Positions 7,949 through 16,224 of a stretch of 64,000 nt of DNA are shown in pieces. The stretch is taken from the NCBI GenBank assembly GCA_025800385.1, contig JAOXRS010000120.1:310001-374000 (forward strand). Reading direction: 5' to 3'. The position numbers were made by a program, and so were the translations under genes. The first letter of the stretch is position 1; every line of letters begins with the position of its first letter. This DNA comes from Candidatus Albibeggiatoa sp. nov. NOAA (lineage in GTDB: Bacteria > Pseudomonadota > Gammaproteobacteria > Beggiatoales > Beggiatoaceae). Under the pieces are notes generated by a model. That model was not told the origin of the DNA and made no database searches. It saw nothing but the letters and a program-made list of their open reading frames with translations.

Positions 7949-9682
7949 TTAAACACTAATTAATAAACTAAAGGTTAATAGTTGTGTATCGCTTTGCACT
8001 ATATACGTGAGGATGTTTTCAGATTGTAAATGAATGCTTGGGTTAACCACTTCATCAGCATCCAGTGTTTGACTGGTAAAACCATCTAAAGGCAATAGCA
8101 CATAGTTTGCACTAGATAAATTGATTGCGAAGCTGCCATCAATATTATAAGTCACCAACTCCATACCAGATACCGCATACAATAAACCAATTAAAACTTC
8201 TGGATATAAAACCGTTGGATAAATATTTTGTGTGCTGCCATCATTATATACAACTCGCCCTTCCCTAATTTCTCTTAACAACCGATCATTACGACGCGGG
8301 GGCAATTCAATTCGTCCTCTCTGACTGCGGCGATTAGGTGATTTTTGCACAATGTAATCAAACATAACAAAACTACGGCGATAGCTTTGTGTGTCTTCAT
8401 CAAAATAACGTAATAATACCTCTCCATTTTTATCAACTTTAATCGAGCCTTTTTCACCCACCAATTGCTCTAAAGCAGCCAAGCTTTTTGGTGCAGGCAG
8501 CATAGAGAAAGCTTGTTTTTGGCTTGTAACCAATTCTAAACTATTATTTCCACTAATATTTAAACCTGCTTTATCATCATTAGCTTTTTGGATAATACGT
8601 CTTGGATCAGGCATCATGGCGTACTCAATTTCTTCGCCATTTTGCAAACCTTTAGCAGAAACCACACCGCCTTTATTTTGAGATAATTGCAAATGAGACA
8701 ATTGATTTTGAGCCAACAATTCATTTAAATCACTTAATACGCTGTCATCTGTATCACCACCTAAAGCAAGATGGGTGTTTAAATCAGGAATATCATAAGG
8801 GAGTTGAGTTTGAGCAGAAATATTTCTATCAAGATTCAATGCTCTGAATGTTAAAGAAGCCCCTGCTGGTGCAGATAATTTACCTGTGATCCGATCAATT
8901 TTCCAATTCACAGGCAGCAAATGCTCTATATCTTGTGGTAATACTTGCTGTGTGTCTAAATTGGTTAAAATATTAGCAACGGTACGGGAAGGAATGCGAC
9001 GAATTTCATTGTCATTGATGATTTTCAAATGATTGGGGTTAAACATGCGAATAATTTGCGGTGTAAAACCCGTGATACTTTGTGCATTTAAATAACCTAA
9101 ATGTTCAAAAGGTAGCAAACTGAATTGAGCTTCAGTAATGCCACAGATTGCACTGGCAGTAAATTGCGCGAACTGCTCAGGAGAAAGAGCCTCAAAGGTT
9201 TCAGGTGGTAGTTTTTGTATATCTAAGTCATCAAAAATTGAAAACAATTCATCTGGTAAATCTTTAACTGTCTCACTGTCTAATTTTTCAATGTCTAATT
9301 GCGATAAACCAAACTCAACCAACTTTCTGCTTATCACAGTGACATTGAATACTTGCTGAGCTGAAAGATTGTCATCACCATGATTGGTTTCTTCCACTGT
9401 GATTGCAATTTTAAATGTACCCACTGCTGAAGGTCGCCATGAGAATAGGCCTGTTTGGCTATTAATCACTGCGCTGGGTGGGGTATAACGTAATTTGAAC
9501 TGTAAAGGGTCTCTATCTATATCAACGGCTTTAGGTTGCACAACAACGGCTTGGCCAAGTACAACAACCTCATCGAGAATGGGAAGTAATCGTGGAGCAG
9601 AGTTAGCATGACTGGTGGTTGTATATAGCAATAGCAGGGAAAGACTACTGATTGTCAGCAATATTTTGGTCAAATAGTGCAT
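7949..9682 (-). CDS. Exported protein with N-terminal Ig/cadherin-like domain; function unknown
   Basis: 577 residues with a signal peptide (LTKILLTISSLSLLLLY, cleavage near SHA-NS). Residues about 30-125 look like a putative Ig (He_PIG/cadherin-like) domain: PILDEVVVLGQ, then DIDRDPLQF, INSQTGLFSWRPS and a beta-rich end. Residues about 130-270 form degenerate leucine- and proline-punctuated units of roughly 22 residues (LPDELFSIF, LPPETFEAL, LSPEQFAQF, LPFEHLGYL), suggesting an LRR-like or helical repeat. The C-terminal half is beta-rich without a recognised domain. It is probably periplasmic or surface-exposed. AAAGGT precedes the start. I do not recognise a named family. Confidence 0.7.
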   Translation of the reverse strand: MHYLTKILLTISSLSLLLLYTTTSHANSAPRLLPILDEVVVLGQAVVVQPKAVDIDRDPLQFKLRYTPPSAVINSQTGLFSWRPSAVGTFKIAITVEETNHGDDNLSAQQVFNVTVISRKLVEFGLSQLDIEKLDSETVKDLPDELFSIFDDLDIQKLPPETFEALSPEQFAQFTASAICGITEAQFSLLPFEHLGYLNAQSITGFTPQIIRMFNPNHLKIINDNEIRRIPSRTVANILTNLDTQQVLPQDIEHLLPVNWKIDRITGKLSAPAGASLTFRALNLDRNISAQTQLPYDIPDLNTHLALGGDTDDSVLSDLNELLAQNQLSHLQLSQNKGGVVSAKGLQNGEEIEYAMMPDPRRIIQKANDDKAGLNISGNNSLELVTSQKQAFSMLPAPKSLAALEQLVGEKGSIKVDKNGEVLLRYFDEDTQSYRRSFVMFDYIVQKSPNRRSQRGRIELPPRRNDRLLREIREGRVVYNDGSTQNIYPTVLYPEVLIGLLYAVSGMELVTYNIDGSFAINLSSANYVLLPLDGFTSQTLDADEVVNPSIHLQSENILTYIVQSDTQLLTFSLLISV

Positions 9683-10132
9683 TGGGTGTACCTTTTTGGA
9701 GTTTAACTATTATGTTAATTTATAGCACTTTTAAGGCCGAAAGTCGCACTAGTATTGGTCAATGTCTCTTGATGCACGCAAAGTGAATTTATAATGGTTG
9801 CGATTGAATCAAACTGATTTGAACAGTACAAGACCTTATAGAAGTGGTAAGAACGTATTAATTAAAATTGCATGGATAATGAATGGATTAGGTCAATTTT
9901 TAGATTTTAAATGGCTGATATATGATTCTCGCTACCACTTGAATAAGCTGGTTTGACCTTGTTTGAAATTCAGATAATCTATTTAAAAATACCTTGTCTT
10001 TAATAGTGGTTGCCATAGTAAAAAAATCAATAAATACCTTATATTGTTGTTTGAATTTTGGGTTTGTGATTTATGTTATGCTAAGCCAGAGCTAAATAGA
10101 TAATACATTGGACGAAATATCTGGACGTACTT
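9683..10132. other. Intergenic region between divergent genes, no gene seen
   Basis: About 450 bases between the exported Ig-like gene and the SUKH gene. It presumably holds both promoters. I see no ORF with protein-like content, no RNA gene and no convincing operator. Confidence 0.45.
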
Positions 10133-10978
10133 ATGCGCATGGATGGCAAGCTAATTACTAAACAATTACTGGTATTTTTCATCGCTTTTATAATGACTTA
10201 TGGTTTTGGATTTATGAGTATAAAAATAGGTACAGACATTATTAATTACATAGGTGAAATACCGAGAAAAGCAGCACATCCAGTTGATTGGGCAACGCTT
10301 TTGCCAAAATGGTCAACTACAGTACCTTGGGAAGAATACATCTGTGATAAAAGAATAGTTAGCCGTTGGGAAATAGGTGAAAATCTAGCAAGCTCAGAAA
10401 ATGGCATTCATATTCAAGATGTTCAAGTGCAGACAATCCAAGCTTTTACTGGTGGGGCTATTCCAAAACCAGAATTTATCAATTTACAATTTTATCCAGC
10501 ATCAGAACACAATATTCAACAAGCTGAGCATAGGCTTAATCTAACCTTTCCACCTTCTTATCGGGACTTTCTAAAGCATAGTAATGGTTGGCTTGTTCAA
10601 CCTTGTGAGATTATATTGCCTATTCACCAAGTCAATTTATTCCCAAAGCATGATCCTGAACAATTTGAAATCATTATCACACATATGGATGACCCAGATT
10701 ATGAAACGCTAGAAGATGTATTCAACATTATCCCTAAAAGACATTACTTCGATTATGACAACCACCCGCCGCCACTTGTACCAAATAGTCATTTATCAAC
10801 TGCGATTATTATTGGTGAAAGTGAAGATCGCGTTGTTTGGTATGCACTGAATCCACAAGTTGTATTTGAAGATGGAGAATGGGAAGCGTGGGCGGTTTAT
10901 AGTGGAGATGGTGAATATGTGCGATATCGCTCTTTTGGCGAAATGATGTTACAACAATACAAAGTATTCGATAACTAA
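10133..10978 (+). CDS. SMI1/KNR4 (SUKH) domain protein with N-terminal membrane anchor
   Basis: 281 residues. Residues 10-35 are a hydrophobic segment (LLVFFIAFIMTYGFGFM), a membrane anchor. The SUKH core begins near residue 125 with the hallmark AEHRLNLTFPPSYRDFLKHSNGW, followed by an acidic beta-rich region ending in WYALNPQ and WAVYSGDGEY. In bacteria SUKH proteins are frequently immunity proteins against toxins of polymorphic or contact-dependent systems, but many solitary copies have unknown roles. No toxin gene is adjacent. Another ATG lies two codons inside. The gene precedes tviB by 19 bases and may be cotranscribed. Confidence 0.78.
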   Translation: MRMDGKLITKQLLVFFIAFIMTYGFGFMSIKIGTDIINYIGEIPRKAAHPVDWATLLPKWSTTVPWEEYICDKRIVSRWEIGENLASSENGIHIQDVQVQTIQAFTGGAIPKPEFINLQFYPASEHNIQQAEHRLNLTFPPSYRDFLKHSNGWLVQPCEIILPIHQVNLFPKHDPEQFEIIITHMDDPDYETLEDVFNIIPKRHYFDYDNHPPPLVPNSHLSTAIIIGESEDRVVWYALNPQVVFEDGEWEAWAVYSGDGEYVRYRSFGEMMLQQYKVFDN

Positions 10979-10997
10979 ATATATGTAAAGTGGATTT

Positions 10998-12284
10998 ATG
11001 ACACATCAACGTAAAATTTCAGTGATTGGCCTTGGCTATGTTGGTTTGCCTGTGGCGATGGCATTTGCAAAACAAAATAAGGTGATTGGTTTCGATGTCA
11101 ATGCACAACGTATTGCTGAATTGAATGAACAACATGACGCAACTCAAGAATTAACCACAGCCGACTGGGAAAATACCCAAATTTGCTTTACAACTGATCC
11201 TGAAAAACTTGCACAAGCCGACTTCCATATTATTGCTGTGCCCACGCCCGTTGATGATACGAAAACCCCTGATTTATTGCCTGTATTAAAAGCATCTAAA
11301 ACGGTTGGAAAGCATTTAAAAAAAGGTGATATTGTGGTGTATGAATCCACGGTTTATCCCGGTGCAACCGAAGAAGTATGCATTCCTGTGCTGGAACGAA
11401 CATCGGGATTACAGTGTGGACAAGATTTTAAAGTGGGCTATTCCCCCGAACGAATTAACCCTGGTGACACTCAGCATCGATTTGAAAATATTATTAAAGT
11501 GGTTTCAGGCTTGGACGATGACGCGTTAGACATTATTGCGCAAGTATATGGCTCAGTGGTTCAAGCAGGGGTGCATCGCGCATCCAGTATCAAAGTCGCC
11601 GAAGCTTCTAAAGTAATTGAAAATATTCAACGTGATGTCAATATTGCCCTCATCAATGAATTGGCTATGATTTTTAATCGCTTACAAATTGATACACATG
11701 ATGTATTACAAGCTGCAGGCACAAAATGGAACTTCTTACCTTTCACTCCGGGGTTAGTCGGTGGGCACTGCATCGGTGTCGATCCCTATTACTTAAAACA
11801 CAAAGCGGAACAAGTCGGTTATACACCTCATGTGATTCCCGCCAGCCGCCAAGTCAATGATGGTATGGGTGCATTTATTGGTCAGCAGGTCGTTGAGCAT
11901 CTCACTCGAATCGGTTGCTTATTACAAGAAACGACAGTGACGATTCTAGGTTTAGCATTTAAAGAAAATGTGGCTGATTTACGCAACACACGCGTGGTTG
12001 ATATTGTTAACGTGCTGCAACAACATGGTATGACTATTCAAATCCATGACCCTTGGGTTGAACCACAACAAGTGCAGCAAGAATACGGCTTAACCTTATG
12101 CCCCGAACCACAGTTACAAAAAGCCCAATGCGTGATTTTAGCCGTTGCTCACCAAGATTATGTACAAAAAGGCTGGCCATGGTTGCAACAATTACTAGAT
12201 GAAAAACGCTGTTTGGTGATGGATATTAAAGGCGGTTTACCACAAGATAATATCCCCGAAAATATCGTTTTGTGGCGGTTATAA
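10998..12284 (+). CDS. tviB: UDP-N-acetyl-glucosamine/galactosamine dehydrogenase (TviB/WbpA-like)
   Basis: 428 residues of the UDP-glucose/GDP-mannose dehydrogenase superfamily. It has an N-terminal Rossmann motif GLGYVGLPVA (residues 11-20) and a catalytic-Cys loop TPGLVGGHCIGVDPYYL (about 250-266) that matches the UDP-HexNAc branch (TviB, WbpA, WbpO). A C-terminal NAD-like domain runs from GLAFKENVADLRNTRV to the end. It oxidises UDP-HexNAc to the uronic acid for surface polysaccharide, consistent with the glycosyltransferase a few kilobases upstream. Other polysaccharide genes are not adjacent. The symbol reflects best family resemblance; wbpA or wbpO are alternatives. Confidence 0.88.
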   Translation: MTHQRKISVIGLGYVGLPVAMAFAKQNKVIGFDVNAQRIAELNEQHDATQELTTADWENTQICFTTDPEKLAQADFHIIAVPTPVDDTKTPDLLPVLKASKTVGKHLKKGDIVVYESTVYPGATEEVCIPVLERTSGLQCGQDFKVGYSPERINPGDTQHRFENIIKVVSGLDDDALDIIAQVYGSVVQAGVHRASSIKVAEASKVIENIQRDVNIALINELAMIFNRLQIDTHDVLQAAGTKWNFLPFTPGLVGGHCIGVDPYYLKHKAEQVGYTPHVIPASRQVNDGMGAFIGQQVVEHLTRIGCLLQETTVTILGLAFKENVADLRNTRVVDIVNVLQQHGMTIQIHDPWVEPQQVQQEYGLTLCPEPQLQKAQCVILAVAHQDYVQKGWPWLQQLLDEKRCLVMDIKGGLPQDNIPENIVLWRL

Positions 12285-12458
12285 TGATCCAATCAGAAAA
12301 GGCAGCAACTTAATTTATTTCTATTTTTCATATTCTTACAATTAATTTGAATTTGTAATCTTACCCAGATAATAACTTATTCTCATTGTGTTATTTTGCG
12401 CATATCGTTATAGTTAATATTCCGTTTATTGTGTGCCATTGTAAAAAGGAGTGAGTGC

Positions 12459-13805
12459 ATGGAATTTATCACAGAGATTGTCGGAAAGGTAAATAGTATC
12501 GCATGGGGGCCACCTATGTTGATGCTGATTCTCGGTGTTGGCCTGTTTCTGACTATTGGTTTGATGTTTATGCCAATGCGCAAACTGGGCTACGGTTTTT
12601 CTTTACTTTGGCAAGGACGACAACAAAATGGTGCGGGTGACATTAGCCCATTTAACGCACTCATGACCTCACTTTCTGCAACCATTGGTACAGGTAATAT
12701 TGCAGGTGTTGCAACCGCGATTTATTTAGGGGGGCCTGGTGCATTATTTTGGATGTGGTGCACAGCGTTAGTCGGTATGGCAACCAAATACTCAGAAGCG
12801 GTTTGTGCGGTACATTATCGTGAAGTTGACGAGAATAAGAATCATATCGGTGGGCCTATGTATTACATCAAAAATGGCCTAGGTAGTGAATGGATTTGGT
12901 TAGGTAGTTTATTTGCTTTCTTCGGTGCATTTGCGGGTTTTGGTATCGGTAACATGGTACAAGCTAACTCTGTCGCTGACGTATTACAAAGCAATTTTGA
13001 GGTCGATCCAAAAATCACAGGTTTTGTCATGGCTATTCTTGTGGGCTTGGTATTAATCGGTGGTATTCGCTGGATTGCAGAAGTTGCAGGTAAATTAGTC
13101 CCAACTATGGCGATTTTGTATGTGATAGGTGGTATTGCAATCTTAATCCTTAATGCGAATAAAATTCCTGATGCCTTAAGCTTAGTCTTTACCTATGCAT
13201 TTACGCCTGCAGCGGCTGAAGGTGGTTTTGCGGGTGCGGCAGTTTGGATGGCGATTCGTTTTGGTGTAGCACGTGGTGTGTTTTCTAACGAAGCGGGTTT
13301 AGGTAGTGCTCCAATTGCTCATGCTGCGGCTCAAACAGATAGCCCTGTACGTCAAGGTCTGATTGCAATGTTGGGCACATTCATTGATACCATTATCATT
13401 TGTACAATTACAGGTTTGGTGATTTTAGTTTCTGGGGCTTGGACGGGCGATGTGAGCGGCGCAAGTTTATCATCAATGGCATTTGAACAAGCGTTACCTG
13501 ATTTAGGCGGATATATTGTGACATTTGGCTTGGTGTTATTTGCATTTACGACAATGTTGGGTTGGAGTTTCTATGGTGAAAAATGTGTGCAATATCTATT
13601 TGGTGTTCATGCAATCATCCCATTCCGTCTTTTATGGGTATTAGCAATCCCAATTGGGGCTATGATGAAGTTAGACTTTGTCTGGCTATTGGCCGATACA
13701 CTGAATGCATTGATGGCACTGCCTAACTTAATTGCATTAGTATTGCTAAGTCCTGTAATCTTCAAATTGACCCGCGATTATTTCGCACAACAACAAAACA
13801 GCTAG
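12459..13805 (+). CDS. Sodium:alanine/glycine symporter (AGCS family)
   Basis: About 448 residues and 10-11 transmembrane helices. AGCS hallmarks are SATIGTGNIAGVATA near residue 70, GGPGALFWMW, FGVARGVFSNEAGLGSAPIAHAAA (the family signature) and GWSFYGEKC. It imports alanine or glycine with Na+ across the inner membrane. I chose ATG 12459 because AAAGGAG sits at ideal spacing; a TTG at 12429 would add ten residues overlapping that ribosome-binding site. A stem-loop follows. With the Na/Pi protein downstream, it suggests use of a sodium gradient. Confidence 0.93.
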   Translation: MEFITEIVGKVNSIAWGPPMLMLILGVGLFLTIGLMFMPMRKLGYGFSLLWQGRQQNGAGDISPFNALMTSLSATIGTGNIAGVATAIYLGGPGALFWMWCTALVGMATKYSEAVCAVHYREVDENKNHIGGPMYYIKNGLGSEWIWLGSLFAFFGAFAGFGIGNMVQANSVADVLQSNFEVDPKITGFVMAILVGLVLIGGIRWIAEVAGKLVPTMAILYVIGGIAILILNANKIPDALSLVFTYAFTPAAAEGGFAGAAVWMAIRFGVARGVFSNEAGLGSAPIAHAAAQTDSPVRQGLIAMLGTFIDTIIICTITGLVILVSGAWTGDVSGASLSSMAFEQALPDLGGYIVTFGLVLFAFTTMLGWSFYGEKCVQYLFGVHAIIPFRLLWVLAIPIGAMMKLDFVWLLADTLNALMALPNLIALVLLSPVIFKLTRDYFAQQQNS

Positions 13806-13818
13806 TATTGTTTTTATT

Positions 13819-13856
13819 GAATCACATCAGTCATTGCTATTTGGTGTGATTCTTTC
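13819..13856 (+). terminator. Likely terminator after the AGCS symporter gene
   Basis: 8-bp stem GAATCACA/TGTGATTC (13819-13826 with 13845-13852) followed by TTTC, 14 bases past the stop codon. Confidence 0.6.
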
Positions 13857-14154
13857 AAAAAATTGCCACACTTCTATAATCTCGAAATCCATACCATTGA
13901 TAAATACATCATGCTTAGTCATAGAGGAGTTTGATATAAGTAGATCATTGATAATGTCTTAAATTTAATGTCCACGCATTCTGTAATTGACCAACACTTG
14001 AAAATACTAAATAAAACCATCAAGCCTTCAGGTAATTCAAAAGCCGCATAATGTCTCATTTCTGAAAATTGCCGAAGCAAAAAACATAAATGATAGAAAC
14101 GCTAACGATTGGATTTTTTCCAGTCAACATAACTAAAACTAAGCGAGGTTATTC
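13857..14154. other. Intergenic region, no gene seen
   Basis: About 300 bases before the Na/Pi cotransporter gene. No Pho-box-like repeat, RNA gene or protein-like ORF was recognised. AAGCGAGG just upstream of the ATG at 14155 is the probable ribosome-binding site. Confidence 0.4.
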
Positions 14155-15942
14155 ATGTTAATACGTTCCCCTCATTCTTTACTCCCTATTAATATACCTA
14201 TATTCATTATCTTAAGCCTTGCGCTAACGGGTGGTATCAGTGCCGCTGTTGCAGGCGAAGTTGATACCTCATCGATGCCTTGGGGTGAAATGGCGATGGG
14301 TTTGTTTGGCGGGCTTGCTTTATTTCTATTTGGTATGGAAATGATGGCTAATGGCTTAAAAGCCGTGGCTGGAGAACGCTTACAGACTATTCTCGCCCAT
14401 TTAACCAGTAATCGTTTTTTTGGTGCAATCACAGGGGCATTTGTTACCGCAGTTATTCAATCGTCTTCTGTCACAACTGTGTTAGTGGTTGGCTTTGTTG
14501 CAACCAATATTATGTCCTTGAGTCAAGCGATTGGTGTCATTATGGGGGCGAATATTGGTACAACCGTGACTGCGCAAATTGTTGCATTTAAAGTGACGAA
14601 ATATGCTTTACTTATGATTGCAATGGGTTTTGCTCTCCAATTTTTCGCTCAACACAAACGTGTAACCTATTATGGCAATATCTTGATGGGCTTAGGGTTG
14701 ATCTTTTTTGGCATGTCTGTGATGGGCAGTGCAATGAAGCCATTACAAAATTATGAGCCTTTCTTGCAACTCATGGTCAATATGGAAAACCCATTATTAG
14801 GCATTGCGGTTGCTGCAATATTTACTGCATTAGTACAGTCTTCTTCGGCCACAACAGGCATTATTATTGTGATGGCCAGTCAAGGTTTTGTAACCTTACC
14901 TGCAGGGATTGCGTTAACCTTTGGCGCGAACATTGGAACTTGTGTCACAGCCTTATTAGCCGCAATTGGAAAACCGCGTGAAGCCGTGAGAGCAGCAGTG
15001 GTGCATATATTATTTAATGTATGTGGCGTATTGTTATGGATTGGATTCATCGATCATTTTGCCCAATTTGTTGCTTATATTTCACCTGTTGCCGTTGGAC
15101 TTAGTGGCACTGAAAAGCTAGCCGTAGAAGCCCCTCGTCAAATTGCGAACGCGAATACAATATTTAATATCGCCAATACTTTAATTTTCATTGGTTTTAC
15201 CCGCCATTTTGCTTTATTGGTTTACTGGTTAGTACCGAATAAGCCCACACATAAAAAACCTAAAATTAAACCCAAACATTTGGATACTTTGTTATTAGAA
15301 AATACGCCGATGGCATTAGCTGCGACGCGCCGTGAATTACAACGTATGAGTACATCAGTTGATAATATGTTAGTTGCCAGTATGCCGATGGTTTTGCATG
15401 GTAATAAACGTTCTTTAAAAACCATTGCCAAAATGGATAATGAAGTCGATATTTTGTATAAATATATTGTGCATTATTTAGGTGAGATGAATAAACGCTC
15501 GCTGAATCAACAAGAATCCAGTGAGTTATCTAGCTTATTAGAAGCAACCAATAGTTTAGAAAGCATTGGTGATGTTATTGAAACCAATCTCGTCTATTTG
15601 GGCAAGCAACGCATTAAACATGGCATTGAAATTAGCCAAGAGACTCAGGATTTATTTATGCAAGTACATTCTGAAGTGGCTAAAGTTTTTCAGCTTGCGA
15701 TGGAAGCTGTGATTGAAAAAGATGTTGATAAAGCCCAACAAGTCTTAAATTCTAAAGAAACGCTCAATTATTTGATTGAGGAAGCGACTTTGCATCAAGC
15801 CCAAAGGCTAACCGCCCAAGCCGCTAATCGGCCAGAAACCTATAGCTTAGAGGTTGATATTTTAGAAAAATTACGTTGGATTCATCATTCTTCACGGCGT
15901 ATGGCAAAATCAGTGTTTCATTCTCTGCCAAATAAGACTTGA
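14155..15942 (+). CDS. Na/Pi cotransporter family protein with C-terminal PhoU-like domain
   Basis: 595 residues. After a signal-anchor-like start, residues 45-380 hold two inverted Na/Pi symporter repeats, each with its QSSS motif (AVIQSSSVTTVL and ALVQSSSATTGI) and the paired GANIGTTVTA and GANIGTCVTA loops. Residues about 400-590 are helical and PhoU-like (RRELQRMSTSVDNML, then LEATNSLESIGDVIETNL). The fusion is a known architecture (NptA/YjbB type) for phosphate transport in or out, with the PhoU-like part probably regulating flux. No Pho-regulon neighbour is present, so the direction of transport is not decided. Confidence 0.92.
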   Translation: MLIRSPHSLLPINIPIFIILSLALTGGISAAVAGEVDTSSMPWGEMAMGLFGGLALFLFGMEMMANGLKAVAGERLQTILAHLTSNRFFGAITGAFVTAVIQSSSVTTVLVVGFVATNIMSLSQAIGVIMGANIGTTVTAQIVAFKVTKYALLMIAMGFALQFFAQHKRVTYYGNILMGLGLIFFGMSVMGSAMKPLQNYEPFLQLMVNMENPLLGIAVAAIFTALVQSSSATTGIIIVMASQGFVTLPAGIALTFGANIGTCVTALLAAIGKPREAVRAAVVHILFNVCGVLLWIGFIDHFAQFVAYISPVAVGLSGTEKLAVEAPRQIANANTIFNIANTLIFIGFTRHFALLVYWLVPNKPTHKKPKIKPKHLDTLLLENTPMALAATRRELQRMSTSVDNMLVASMPMVLHGNKRSLKTIAKMDNEVDILYKYIVHYLGEMNKRSLNQQESSELSSLLEATNSLESIGDVIETNLVYLGKQRIKHGIEISQETQDLFMQVHSEVAKVFQLAMEAVIEKDVDKAQQVLNSKETLNYLIEEATLHQAQRLTAQAANRPETYSLEVDILEKLRWIHHSSRRMAKSVFHSLPNKT

Positions 15943-15973
15943 TAATAGTTAAAGCTTTATAATAGGTAATACC

Positions 15974-16039
15974 AATACTGGTTATCAATCAATTCACGAA
16001 TTGGTTTAAGTAAGTTTATACCAAATGGTAATCAGTATT
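15974..16039. repeat. Nested inverted repeat between the Na/Pi gene and a TPS gene
   Basis: Outer arms AATACTGGTTATCA (15974-15987) and TGGTAATCAGTATT (16026-16039) pair over 14 bases with two G-U type pairs. An inner perfect arm CAATTC/GAATTG (15990-15995 with 15998-16003) sits inside. No T-run follows. It may be a terminator-like hairpin or a remnant of a small mobile repeat. Confidence 0.5.
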
Positions 16040-16224
16040 CTCCTCTTGATAATTACAAGAACGTCAAATAGTTTTCTAAAATGCTAACATCATTAGATGA
16101 CTGTTCATTTCCACACTTGATAAACAGCAAAAAGCTAAATCATAATATTGCTGTATGCTAAATTATAGAATTTAAATTTAGATTGTTAGATTTATGGGTG
16201 CAACATATCTAATAAGGAAATGAA

